A stretch of DNA of 64,000 nt from Polyangiaceae bacterium (GTDB lineage: Bacteria; Myxococcota_A; Polyangia; Polyangiales; Polyangiaceae). The notes below the pieces were generated by a model. It worked only from the letters and a program-made list of their open reading frames with translations. It was not told the origin of the DNA and did no database searches. How positions within the stretch are numbered: position 1 is the first letter of the stretch; the number at the start of each line of letters is the position of its first letter. The translations under genes and the position numbers were made by a program. Shown piece by piece: positions 16,174 to 24,650 of the stretch. The stretch is from the NCBI GenBank assembly GCA_016715885.1, contig JADJXL010000028.1, positions 930,001-994,000 of the forward strand. Direction: 5' to 3'.

Positions 16174-19100
16174 TTATCTCACGCGCGCTGCGCCAGCACG
16201 CCGTCGTGCAATCGCAAACGCGAGCGCCATGAAGAACGCCGCATGCGGCGTGTTCTTGGTGGATGCACCCATGTCACATGTGCAGCCTCCTCCTTCAACC
16301 TCGGGGCCAATGCCGCCGCCACCGCTGCCGCCTGCACCACCGGCGCCGCCGCCGCCGCCTGCACCGCCTGCACCGCCTGCACCACCGGCACCACCTGCAC
16401 CGCCGCCGCCTGCACCACCCGCACCGCCTGCACCGCCTTCACCCAAGCACGCGCCATCAATGCAGGTACCACTCGGGCACATCGTGCCGTCGGGCGCATT
16501 CTCATCGACCGGGCATTCATCCATTGCACCGTCGCAGCTCTCCGCTGCGTCGCATACTCCCGCTGCCGCGCGACATTCCGTACCAGCCGCCATCTTCGCA
16601 TCCGCCGGGCATTCATCCATTGCACCGTCGCAGCTCTCCGCTGCATCGCATACCCCCGCTGCCGCGCGACATTCCACGCCGGCCGCAACCTTCGCATCGC
16701 CCGGGCATTCATCCATTGCACCGTCGCAGCTCTCCGCTGCATCGCATACCCCCGCTGCCGCGCGGCATTCCACGCCGGCCGCCATCTTCGCATCGCCCGG
16801 GCAATCATTCATTGCACCGTCGCAGCTCTCTGCTGCATCGCATACCCCCGCTGCCGCGCGGCATTCAACGCCCGCCGCCACTTTCGCATCGCCCGGGCAT
16901 TCATTCATTGCACCGTCACAGCTCTCCGCTGCGTCGCATACCCCCGCTGCCGCGCGGCATTCCACGCCGGCCGCCACTTTCGCATCGCCCGGGCATTCAT
17001 TCATTGCACCGTCGCAGCTCTCTGCTGCGTCGCATACCCCCGCTGCCGCGCGACATTCCACGCCCGCCGCCATCTTCGCATCGCCCGGGCATTCATTCAT
17101 TGCACCGTCACAGCTCTCCGCTGCATCGCATACCCCCGCTGCCGCGCGGCATTCCACGCCCGCCGCCACTTTCGCATCGCTCGGGCAATCATTCATTGCA
17201 CCGTCACAGCTCTCCGCTGCATCGCATACCCCCGCTGCCGCGCGGCATTCCACGCCGGCCACCACTTTCGCATCGCCCGGGCAATCATTCATTGCACCGT
17301 CACAGCTCTCTGCTGCGTCGCATACCCCCGCTGCCGCGCGACACTCCGTGCCCGCTGCCATTTTCACATCGTCTGGGCACGTCGTCTCAACGCCGTCGCA
17401 CGATTCGGCCGCATCGCACGCACCTGCCGCAGAACGACAAACCGTCCCCATGACCGCAGGCCCGCACGTGCCATCCATTGCAGCACCCGCTGCGACGCTG
17501 CACGCCTGACAATCCGTCGAATCCCCATCACCACACGCGCTATCGCAACACACCCCGTCCACGCAAAATCCGCTCGCACATTCCGATGCCGTGACGCACG
17601 TGTCTCCTGCCGCATTCCGCAGCACCAATACATAAGCCGACCCCGAATCGACACCCTTGTCGTCGTCGTACCGCGCCCCAACCAGCGCCGTGTCTCCAGA
17701 CAACGATACCGAATACGTGAACCAATCGGTCTGCGATCCATCACTCGGCACGAGTTTCTGGTAATGGCTCCACGTTCCCCCAACACGCTCGAACACATGC
17801 CCAGTACCCGAATTCACGCCCAATTCGTCATCGAATACGGCCCCCACGAGCGCCCTGTCGCCAGACACCGATACCGTCACGCCAAATACGTCGCCAGCCG
17901 CTCCATCGGGCGCCACGAGCTTCGCTTGCTGCGTCCAAACGCCTCCGCTACGCTCGAAGATGTACGCCGAACCCGAGTCCGCGCCCAGGTCGTCATCACC
18001 ATACGCCCCAATGAGCGCCGTGTCCCCGGACAGCGACACCGCCCAGCCAAAGTAATCGTTGGCCGCGCCATCCATGGCCAAAAGCTTCGCCTGCGGCGTC
18101 CAAATTCCACCACTATGCTCGAAGACGAACGCTGCACCCGCGTACGTGCCATTGTCGTCGTCTCCGTCGGCTCCGATAAGCGCCGTGTCCCCAGACAGCG
18201 ATACCGAAACGCCAAATTCACCAAAACTCAACCCATTGCTATCCGATATCTTGGCTTGCTCCGTCCATACCCCACCATTACGCACGAAAGCATAAACCGC
18301 TCCCGCACTGCTGATCGAACCGTCACCATAAGGGGCTCCCACGAGCGCCATGTCCCCTGACAGCGAAACCGAAAGCCCGAACGATGCGAATGCCCCGCCA
18401 TCGCTCGCCACCAATTTCGCTTGCTCGGTCCATATTCCCCCATTGCGTGCGAATACATAGGCCGAACCCGAGCCCTCGCCATTGTCGTCGTCATTGAATG
18501 CTCCCACGACCACCGTGTCCCCGGACAATGACACCGATTGCCCAAAATTGTCGCCCGCCGCCCCGTCACTCGCCACGAGCTTCGCTTGCTCGGTCCACAC
18601 CCCACCATTGCGCACGAATACATACGCCGCACCAGAACCATCGCCTTTGTCGTCGTCGTTGAATGCCCCCACGACCGCCGTATCGCCGGAGAGCGACGCC
18701 GACTGCCCAAAGTTGTCGCCCGCTGCACCATCACTCGCGACCAGCTTCTGCTGCTCTACCCATATCAATGGGTCGATCGTCAATGGATATTGCGCCCCCA
18801 CGTCATCCACGACAATCGAAATATCCTCGCCACGCACCTCGAGCCACGCCGATATCGCTCGTCCCGTCGCATCCGTCACGAAAAGATCCGTATACGAAAG
18901 CTTCTCGCGACCGTCGGAATCGACGAACTTCAACGCTTCCCCGCGACCATCTCCATCGGCATCGTCGAGCGTCGCCACGATGTCTCCATTCGTCGCCATC
19001 TGAATCGTCTTCGGCCCGTCGCATGCCGGCGGCTCGAGCAAAACAAAACCTTGTTCGACTCCAAGCGGCCCGTTCACATACCACTCGTGCAGCGCGTCTC

Positions 19101-19500
19101 GATGAAGCTCGACCCGGTTTCCTCGCACGTCGATCGATGCATCCGTCATCGGCACCATCGCGCCCGCACATCCCACCGCCACCGTGCGCATGGCAAGCTG
19201 CCAATCTCGATCATTCGGCTCCAAGCTGATGCCGTCGACGTTCACGGTTGCAACGAACCGTTGCGCTGGGTTTTCGAGTCGCAAACTGCCATCTTGCATC
19301 ACCGCCGCATACGACTCCGATGCCCCCGTTTGCACCGCCGTTATGTATGCCGCTCGCAAGCTTTTGGGCACCGATTGCGACGACCTCGAAGGCTCGTGCA
19401 TCGCCCCGCTACTCGAAGACGGTTCGCCGACGCAGCTCGGCGCGAGCAGCGATGCGGCTACGATCATGGCATAGGCATGTGTATTTCTCGAGTATCGCAT
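16174..19500 (-). CDS. FG-GAP repeat surface protein with 32-residue Cys-rich repeats and MYXO-CTERM-like tail
   Basis: About 1108 residues from ATG 19500. The signal MRYSRNTHAYAMIVAAS LLAPSC ends in a lipobox-like Cys. An N-terminal domain (~25-250) precedes seven FG-GAP-like repeats (~55 residues each, core SLSGDTALVGA ... GSAYVFERNGGVWTEQAKL). These form beta-propellers typical of adhesins and integrin-like proteins. Then come ten 32-residue Cys repeats (core GVCDAAESCDGAMNDCPGDA), a Gly/Ala linker, and a C-terminal GGCTCDM, a hydrophobic helix and RRRAGAARVR. The last is a MYXO-CTERM-like sorting signal, so the protein is probably displayed on the cell surface or released. Having both a lipobox and this tail is odd. 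Substrate unknown. Confidence 0.85.
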   Translation of the reverse strand: MRYSRNTHAYAMIVAASLLAPSCVGEPSSSSGAMHEPSRSSQSVPKSLRAAYITAVQTGASESYAAVMQDGSLRLENPAQRFVATVNVDGISLEPNDRDWQLAMRTVAVGCAGAMVPMTDASIDVRGNRVELHRDALHEWYVNGPLGVEQGFVLLEPPACDGPKTIQMATNGDIVATLDDADGDGRGEALKFVDSDGREKLSYTDLFVTDATGRAISAWLEVRGEDISIVVDDVGAQYPLTIDPLIWVEQQKLVASDGAAGDNFGQSASLSGDTAVVGAFNDDDKGDGSGAAYVFVRNGGVWTEQAKLVASDGAAGDNFGQSVSLSGDTVVVGAFNDDDNGEGSGSAYVFARNGGIWTEQAKLVASDGGAFASFGLSVSLSGDMALVGAPYGDGSISSAGAVYAFVRNGGVWTEQAKISDSNGLSFGEFGVSVSLSGDTALIGADGDDDNGTYAGAAFVFEHSGGIWTPQAKLLAMDGAANDYFGWAVSLSGDTALIGAYGDDDLGADSGSAYIFERSGGVWTQQAKLVAPDGAAGDVFGVTVSVSGDRALVGAVFDDELGVNSGTGHVFERVGGTWSHYQKLVPSDGSQTDWFTYSVSLSGDTALVGARYDDDKGVDSGSAYVLVLRNAAGDTCVTASECASGFCVDGVCCDSACGDGDSTDCQACSVAAGAAMDGTCGPAVMGTVCRSAAGACDAAESCDGVETTCPDDVKMAAGTECRAAAGVCDAAESCDGAMNDCPGDAKVVAGVECRAAAGVCDAAESCDGAMNDCPSDAKVAAGVECRAAAGVCDAAESCDGAMNECPGDAKMAAGVECRAAAGVCDAAESCDGAMNECPGDAKVAAGVECRAAAGVCDAAESCDGAMNECPGDAKVAAGVECRAAAGVCDAAESCDGAMNDCPGDAKMAAGVECRAAAGVCDAAESCDGAMDECPGDAKVAAGVECRAAAGVCDAAESCDGAMDECPADAKMAAGTECRAAAGVCDAAESCDGAMDECPVDENAPDGTMCPSGTCIDGACLGEGGAGGAGGAGGGGAGGAGGAGGAGGAGGGGGAGGAGGSGGGGIGPEVEGGGCTCDMGASTKNTPHAAFFMALAFAIARRRAGAARVR
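16501..17460 (-). repeat. Ten 96-bp tandem repeats inside the FG-GAP surface protein gene
   Basis: The GTCGCAGCTC-type core (or its one-base variants) recurs on the plus strand at 16531, 16627, 16723, 16819, 16915, 17011, 17107, 17203, 17299 and 17395, exactly 96 bp apart. Each unit encodes 32 residues with three to four Cys. The outermost unit at 17395 is the most diverged at protein level. Copy number may vary between strains because units are nearly identical. Confidence 0.9.
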
Positions 19501-19720
19501 GGGCAATCATCCTGGCGTTGGACGTTAAGGACAAACAATCGTCACGTTGCCAGAACCGAGAACGAAGCGCAAGAGGTGTGCGGACAAATCGAGCGCTTCG
19601 AATGGGTGCTCGAACCGACCTCAAAGACGCGAACCACGTTTCGTCCCTTCACCAAGCACGTTTTCAACTTTCCACTCGAGGCCCCTTCCCTGCGGCTCCG
19701 ATCCGGCGTACTTTGTGTTT

Positions 19721-20266
19721 ATGATCATGCTGTTTGCGGGCGTTTTCTTGGGCCTCTTCGCTTGGTCGATTTTCGAGTACGGCTTGCATCGGTTCTTCGG
19801 ACACGCGCGGTTCGTCGGAAAGGTCGTCCGGCGCGAGCACACGCAGCACCACGTAAATCCGAACTACTTCACGCCTCTTGCCCGCAAGTCGCTCGGTATG
19901 GTCCCTGTCTTCGGGGGCCTTTCGGCGCTCGTGCATCCATGGGCGGGCGTGATGGGTGCCGTCGGCGCCGCTTTGGGAATGGCTGCAGGTTGGTTGACAT
20001 ATGAAATTTTGCACCAGGCCATTCATCGGCGCGCGCCTCGCAATGTGTATGACGCGTGGGCACGGCGTCACCACTTGTATCATCATTTCGGCGACACGAA
20101 GGTCAATCATGGCGTCACGACGCCGCTATGGGATTGGGTATTTGGTACGTACGAGCGCGCTGACGTCGTCGTCATTCCGCGCCGGTACGCCGATAAGTTT
20201 CCATGGCTCGTCGACGACACGAGCGTCGAGCGCCCCGCATGGGCCGATTCGTATCGCGTCGGCTGA
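19721..20266 (+). CDS. Sterol desaturase / fatty acid hydroxylase superfamily membrane protein (small)
   Basis: About 181 residues with two to four hydrophobic segments. His clusters are EYGLHRFFGH, REHTQHH, LHQAIHRR and RRHHLYHHFGD, followed by NHGVTTPLWDWVFGTY, the typical closing motif of this di-iron family. It is shorter than usual but all ligand clusters are present. The ATG at 19721 opens directly into the first membrane helix; the in-frame extension to 19547 has no domain-like sequence and is rejected. The substrate is unknown. Its neighbours do not form an obvious pathway. Confidence 0.82.
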   Translation: MIMLFAGVFLGLFAWSIFEYGLHRFFGHARFVGKVVRREHTQHHVNPNYFTPLARKSLGMVPVFGGLSALVHPWAGVMGAVGAALGMAAGWLTYEILHQAIHRRAPRNVYDAWARRHHLYHHFGDTKVNHGVTTPLWDWVFGTYERADVVVIPRRYADKFPWLVDDTSVERPAWADSYRVG

Positions 20267-20436
20267 CGGTTTTACCACCGCGGCAAACCGGGTTTATCTT
20301 TATTCCAATCCATTGGTTGGCCCCTTTCGCTCCCGCGCAAGTTTGGCAAGACCGTCAACTCGAGCATACTGCGGTGGTAGATTTGCGCATGCACCAGGAG
20401 TTGCCCGATCGGCTTTACCTGGTATAACCTTTCCCT

Positions 20437-21375
20437 ATGCCCAATCGATCAACGCCGAGCCGAACTGCCACGAAGATCGCCCGTTTCATGCTGCTGCTCG
20501 ATGCCGTCCCGCGATTGCGCGACGTGCTGCCCAAAGGTGCAGCGGCCACCGTGGAGGGCATCCTGAGAAATTCGGGTGCGGTCCCCGCGCGGCTCATCGA
20601 TATGATGCGAGCGCCGTCCACGCGGCGTCTTTATGAATTGGTCGAGCAGTTCACCGGCAAAGGGCAACTGCTTTGGTTCGGCATTCGCAAGCGCTGGGTC
20701 GCCGAATGCGTCGAAGAAGCGCTTCGAGATGGCGCGCGCCAGCTCTTGGTGCTCGGCTCGGGGCTCGATCCGCTCGCTGCAATGGTCGCCGAACGTCATC
20801 CGGACGTGCTTTGCGTGGAAATCGATGCACCAGCCACCGCAAATCCGAAAGCCGCGGGCATCCAAGGCGCGGGGCTCGAGCGGCCGAATCTCGCGGTGAT
20901 TCCGGTTGATCTATCACAAAGGCCGCTCGCCGACGCTTTGCAAACGACGCAATGGCGTAAGGATGTGCCGAGCATCGTGGTTGCCGAGGGTCTATTGATG
21001 TATCTCACGCCGGCCGATGTGGATGTTTTTTTTCGCGCGTTATCGAATTGCACGGCTCCGGGCACGCGCGTCGCGTTCACGGTCATGGACATGGACGAAG
21101 AAGGGCGGCCCTATTTGGGGCCACTCAGCGGAATGATGCGCCCGCTTTTGCGTTTGGTTGGCGAGCCGCTGCAATGGGCATTGCGGCCGCGCGACGTGCC
21201 GACATATTTGGAGGCGCGAGGGTTTCGGCTACGTGACCAGCCATCGATGGATGTTTTGCGGCAGCGGTTCCTCGAGCCGATCGGCGGCAAGGACGAGCCA
21301 TTGAGCCATTACGATTACCCGGTGCTCGCCGAGTTGCATGAGAGAGCCGCGGACGGGCGCGCATCGGATCACTGA
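20437..21375 (+). CDS. SAM-dependent O-methyltransferase, leucine carboxyl methyltransferase (PPM1/TcmP-like) family
   Basis: The 312-residue protein has the class I methyltransferase motif I as LLVLGSGLDPLAAMVAERHP near residue 105, an acidic strand end CVEIDAP that should bind the ribose of SAM, and the family hallmark VVAEGLLMYLTPADVDVFF near residue 185. This family methylates carboxyl groups or polyketide-type hydroxyls; here the substrate is unknown. It begins 170 bp after the small hydroxylase. Start is ATG 20437. The opening residues are basic and helical, with no membrane segment, so it is cytoplasmic. Confidence 0.85.
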   Translation: MPNRSTPSRTATKIARFMLLLDAVPRLRDVLPKGAAATVEGILRNSGAVPARLIDMMRAPSTRRLYELVEQFTGKGQLLWFGIRKRWVAECVEEALRDGARQLLVLGSGLDPLAAMVAERHPDVLCVEIDAPATANPKAAGIQGAGLERPNLAVIPVDLSQRPLADALQTTQWRKDVPSIVVAEGLLMYLTPADVDVFFRALSNCTAPGTRVAFTVMDMDEEGRPYLGPLSGMMRPLLRLVGEPLQWALRPRDVPTYLEARGFRLRDQPSMDVLRQRFLEPIGGKDEPLSHYDYPVLAELHERAADGRASDH

Positions 21376-21419
21376 TTTGCTTGGCGAAACATCACTTCCA
21401 AATGCAATGACTTCGCCAT

Positions 21420-22631
21420 TCAATACGGCGGCAGCATCCGGCGGAAACCATGTGCGAGCGCCACGGCGAGAAAGACCATGTTGCGCACCGGAATGGCCGG
21501 CCAAAACAGCGGCAATGGGCCTTCCCCTTCATGAGCATCTCCGTGCGGATTACCTCCAAACCTTGCAGCTAGTCGCGCACCGAGTTTCCTCATCCATGCA
21601 ATCGATCGAGGCCAATCGGTGATGCCGTCGAGCCACACAGCAGGAATCGCGCTCGCGCCTGCGGTGGCTCCCGCAAGTGCTCCGACGATGGCGCCTGTGC
21701 TATCGGCATCGCCGCCAAGAAGGATGACGTCTTCCACGCAGCGTTCGATGTCGAAAGGATTGGATAACCAGCAAAAAAGGGCAGCCGGGACCGTGTGGAG
21801 CATGTAGCCACTTACGCCTTTGGCAAATCCAAACGATTGCGCGAATTCAGCCGCGGATGCGCCGCGCGCAACGAGCTCGGCCACCTGCTCGAGCGCTCGG
21901 CAAAGCTCGACGTCGTGCACATGCGGCCGGATTTCGTCGAACAATACGCCCGGCGTTACGCCACGAGGACCATTTCGGATACCATGGGCCGCCGCAAGCG
22001 CAATGACGAGCGCTCCCTCTTCCGCACGTGGATCGGTATGCGTCATGCGCGTCGAAAGACGCACGAGCGTTTTGATGCGCGCAATATCGTCCGCACAACA
22101 AGCACCGATGACGGGAGCCCTCATCGCGGGACCATTGCCTGCCGAATAGACGCCGCTGGTCATGGGAGAAAAACCAATCCACAATTTTACGATGGCCCTC
22201 AGCGTCGCCCACCCCACAGCGGCCGGCATTGCAGCAAACCAGCCTCGAAGGCGCCATGCCAATGAACGCGAGAAACGATGCGTATCGTCGGGTGCCGCAA
22301 GAAGCGCCTGCGCCGTCAAACAAGCATGCTCCGCATCGTCGCTCGTCATTCCGCGACCGAACAAGAATCGATGACGTAGCGGACGCAATCCGTACATTCG
22401 AGCCGCACGCGTCGGCGAAAGCCCCTCGCGGGGCAATCCGAGCGCATCACCGACGGCCGCACCGAGAAGGACACCCTGAAGTCGATCCAGACGATCGATT
22501 GAATTGACATGCATGAGCTCGCTAAGAGCAATGGCCATGCCCGAACGTTGCACGCCAAGAAACAGCGGATTTCGCGAGGCGCCGCGCGTCGATTCACGAT
22601 TGCATTGCGTCAACGTGGCATGAACAGGCAT
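21420..22631 (-). CDS. ADP-ribosylglycohydrolase family protein
   Basis: About 403 residues. LQGVLLGAAVGDALGLPREGLSP opens the catalytic domain, and STRMTHTDPRAEEGALVIALAA and LLGGDADSTGAIVGALAGA carry the Asp residues that bind the two Mg ions. The family removes ADP-ribose from Arg or other substrates (DraG-like), reversing a regulatory modification. No partner ADP-ribosyltransferase is nearby. The first ~32 residues look uninformative and their third codon positions are less GC-rich, so the true start may be ATG 22535 or 22511. If so, the CAACGT motifs upstream would lie in the promoter. Confidence 0.85.
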   Translation of the reverse strand: MPVHATLTQCNRESTRGASRNPLFLGVQRSGMAIALSELMHVNSIDRLDRLQGVLLGAAVGDALGLPREGLSPTRAARMYGLRPLRHRFLFGRGMTSDDAEHACLTAQALLAAPDDTHRFSRSLAWRLRGWFAAMPAAVGWATLRAIVKLWIGFSPMTSGVYSAGNGPAMRAPVIGACCADDIARIKTLVRLSTRMTHTDPRAEEGALVIALAAAHGIRNGPRGVTPGVLFDEIRPHVHDVELCRALEQVAELVARGASAAEFAQSFGFAKGVSGYMLHTVPAALFCWLSNPFDIERCVEDVILLGGDADSTGAIVGALAGATAGASAIPAVWLDGITDWPRSIAWMRKLGARLAARFGGNPHGDAHEGEGPLPLFWPAIPVRNMVFLAVALAHGFRRMLPPY

Positions 22632-22647
22632 TCAACGTTGACAACGT
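22555..22647. promoter_or_regulatory. Cluster of CAACGT motifs in the divergent region
   Basis: CAACGT occurs at 22612, 22633 and 22642, and on the other strand at 22555-22560; 22633-22640 is the palindrome CAACGTTG and 22635-22647 reads ACGTTGACAACGT, a 13-bp palindrome. Four to five copies of a 6-mer in under 100 bp is more than chance suggests. They lie in the start region of the ADP-ribosylglycohydrolase gene and upstream of the metal-efflux promoter. Operator function is an inference. Confidence 0.35.
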
Positions 22648-22730
22648 GACAGAGCATTGCGCGAGAGGGGTCACGAGCGTCGCGCAACACGGACACATCC
22701 ATCGCTCTCGGCGAAGCGTAGCGCCCTCGC

Positions 22731-22759
22731 TTGACATCCCGCCGCACACCTCATACAAC
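22731..22759 (+). promoter_or_regulatory. Sigma-70-type promoter of the metal-efflux operon
   Basis: A perfect -35 TTGACA at 22731-22736 is followed after 17 bp by TACAAC at 22754-22759 (four of six matches to TATAAT). Transcription would begin near 22766, only a few bases before the GTG at 22769. The leading gene may therefore be read from a nearly leaderless message, or start further in. Confidence 0.6.
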
Positions 22760-22768
22760 CGAGCACCC

Positions 22769-23269
22769 GTGAAGAGGCGGAAGACACGCGCGACGCGACC
22801 ATCGGTGCCGAATGCTCCGGCGCTGGGCCTGCGCGCGCGTTTCGTCGCGATGATGGGCGTGTTGCAGTGCCTCGTCGCTGCGCCGACGCTGCGCGCCCGC
22901 AGGTGGCCTCGACGAACCATGCGTCTCGTGCACGTCTTCGTCGTCGCGATGCGCCTCGTCGTCGCGATGACGGCGGTGCAAATCACCGGCATCCCGCACG
23001 TCGTGGCAGACGTCGCCGCCATCGCGCAAGGCAGTAACCACGCCGAAGATTGCCCGAATGACGAAGACGGACGCGAATGTCCACCGGGCTGTCCAAGCTG
23101 CCATTGCACGCATGCAATGAATGCGCTGCCGTCCGTCGCGCCACCCACGTTGCTCGATTTATTGGCGCCCATCGAAGTCGCCATTGCGCTGTACGACCCG
23201 GCGGAGCCATCCGGGCCAGATCCTGCCGCCTTGTATCGACCTCCTAGACCAGGCCGCGTTTCCTCGTAA
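22769..23269 (+). CDS. Small Cys/His-rich protein leading the czc-like operon
   Basis: About 166 residues if the GTG at 22769 is used. A hydrophobic segment (LVHVFVVAMRLVVAMTAVQ) precedes an acidic, Cys-rich stretch with DCPNDEDGRECPPGCPS and CHCTH, which looks suited to binding a soft or borderline metal. Its place, just upstream of CzcC-CzcB-CzcA homologues, parallels CzcI of Cupriavidus, a small exported regulator, but no clear sequence link is visible. ATG 22850/22853 and 22919 are alternative starts; the last would open straight into a signal peptide. No strong RBS decides. Coding seems likely, function is inference. Confidence 0.6.
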   Translation: MKRRKTRATRPSVPNAPALGLRARFVAMMGVLQCLVAAPTLRARRWPRRTMRLVHVFVVAMRLVVAMTAVQITGIPHVVADVAAIAQGSNHAEDCPNDEDGRECPPGCPSCHCTHAMNALPSVAPPTLLDLLAPIEVAIALYDPAEPSGPDPAALYRPPRPGRVSS

Positions 23270-23369
23270 CTGGTTCACGCGAAATGAGTTTGTCACGGCG
23301 CATGCGCGTCGTGCATCCGCATCTGCAACCGCTGCCGCGCGTGCGCGTGCAGCGGAAGGAGCATCGGTC

Positions 23370-24650
23370 GTGAAGCGTATTCGTGTCGTCGCGGTGGCCG
23401 CGCTCGTCGCCGCATCATTGTGTCCTGTCGCCGAAGCATTCGCGGCACCTTCCTGCACACCCATCAATCGACAGAATTTGATCCGTTGCGCGCTCGAAGG
23501 AAGCCTTACGGCAAAAGCCGAACGTCAGAGCCTGGAAGCTGCGGACGCTCGGCAAGAGGCCGCGCGTCCGGTTTTACCAGCCAATCCAATCGTCACGCTG
23601 TCGGGGGCTCGTCGAAGTGCGCCGGGCGTCGCGCCGGTCATCAATTGGTATGCGACGCTGTCGCAAGAAATCGAAATTGGCGGCCAGCGTGATGCGCGGC
23701 AACGTGCGGCAAGTGCGGAACGTGAAGCGCAAGCCAAAGCCGTGACGAAGACCGAGCGTGACGTGGCAGCCGCTGCATGGCGCGCGTATTTCGAGGCGCT
23801 TGCGGGGCGGGAAGAAGTGCGTTTGGGCGAAGCGCTGGAATCGTTGACCGCGAAAGTTGCAATGGCGACGCGAGCGGCCGCGGACAAGGGCGTCGTGTCG
23901 GGCGTGGATGCGGACGTGGCGGAGACGGCGCATTTGCGCGTTGCACAGGAACGCATTGCCGCAGCGCGACGCGCACAAATTGCCAAAAGCGCGCTCGTCG
24001 TATCGCTGGGACTCGATCCGAGCGCCAACGTGGATATCGAAGGCACGCTGTTGCCGCTCGCCGATGTTGAAACCTACGCGGCCAACCAAGAGAGACAGGC
24101 CCCCATTGATCGCCCCGAAGTGCAGGCCCTCGAAGCGACAGGACGCGCGTACGAAGCTCGAGCGTCGGTGTTTCGCCGTTCGCGGGTTCCAAACCCGACG
24201 ATTGGCGTATTCGTTCAAAACGATGGTTTTAATGAACAAGTATTCGGTGCGCAGATATCGGTACCGATACCGCTACCGCAACCGGTGGGTCGGACGTATG
24301 CGGGAGAAATTGCGGAGGCCGAGGCATTGTCTCGCCGAGCGAAGACCGAAGTGGAGCAAGCTCGGCGCGAAATCAAGCGCGATCTGGCGCATGCATTGGC
24401 GACATTTGCTGCGGCGCGCGCTCAAAGCGAGCTTTATACGGCCACGCGTCTGGAGCGCGCCGATCAAAGCTTGCGTGCGATTGCATCGGAAATCGAGGCG
24501 GGACGCCTTGCCATACGGGACGCGATCGTATCGCAACAAGCTCTCGTGGAAATGCTCCGCGCGGGGCTCGAAACGAAGAAAAACCTTGCGCTCGCCTCGG
24601 TGGACCTGGCCGTCGCCGCGGGTTATCCGCTGGAACGAGGTGCGCCGTGA
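23370..24650 (+). CDS. czcC: TolC-family outer membrane factor of metal-efflux pump (CzcC-like)
   Basis: About 426 residues from GTG 23370, with AAGGAG 9 bases upstream and a clear signal peptide (VAALVAASLCPVAEAFAA). The protein contains two OEP-type helical repeats with long Ala/Arg/Glu-rich coiled-coil stretches (RDVAAAAWRAYFEALAGREE, and EVEQARREIKRDLAHALATF near 360). CzcC proteins form the outer membrane channel of RND efflux complexes. It follows the small Cys/His-rich gene by 100 bp and overlaps the adaptor gene by 4 bp (GTGA). A longer reading from 23121 has no signal peptide and is rejected. Confidence 0.88.
   Translation: MKRIRVVAVAALVAASLCPVAEAFAAPSCTPINRQNLIRCALEGSLTAKAERQSLEAADARQEAARPVLPANPIVTLSGARRSAPGVAPVINWYATLSQEIEIGGQRDARQRAASAEREAQAKAVTKTERDVAAAAWRAYFEALAGREEVRLGEALESLTAKVAMATRAAADKGVVSGVDADVAETAHLRVAQERIAAARRAQIAKSALVVSLGLDPSANVDIEGTLLPLADVETYAANQERQAPIDRPEVQALEATGRAYEARASVFRRSRVPNPTIGVFVQNDGFNEQVFGAQISVPIPLPQPVGRTYAGEIAEAEALSRRAKTEVEQARREIKRDLAHALATFAAARAQSELYTATRLERADQSLRAIASEIEAGRLAIRDAIVSQQALVEMLRAGLETKKNLALASVDLAVAAGYPLERGAP

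Noticed and set aside
16243..18360. 705-codon open frame on the plus strand across the Cys-repeat/FG-GAP gene (and a second of 396 codons)
   Set aside because: It is antisense to the real gene and exists because the exact 96-bp repeats and high GC keep several frames open. It has no start context or domain-like sequence.
18538..20004. 488-codon plus-strand frame over the start of the repeat protein and into the small hydroxylase
   Set aside because: It would overlap two better-supported genes; its composition is Arg-rich and typical of a GC-driven shadow frame.
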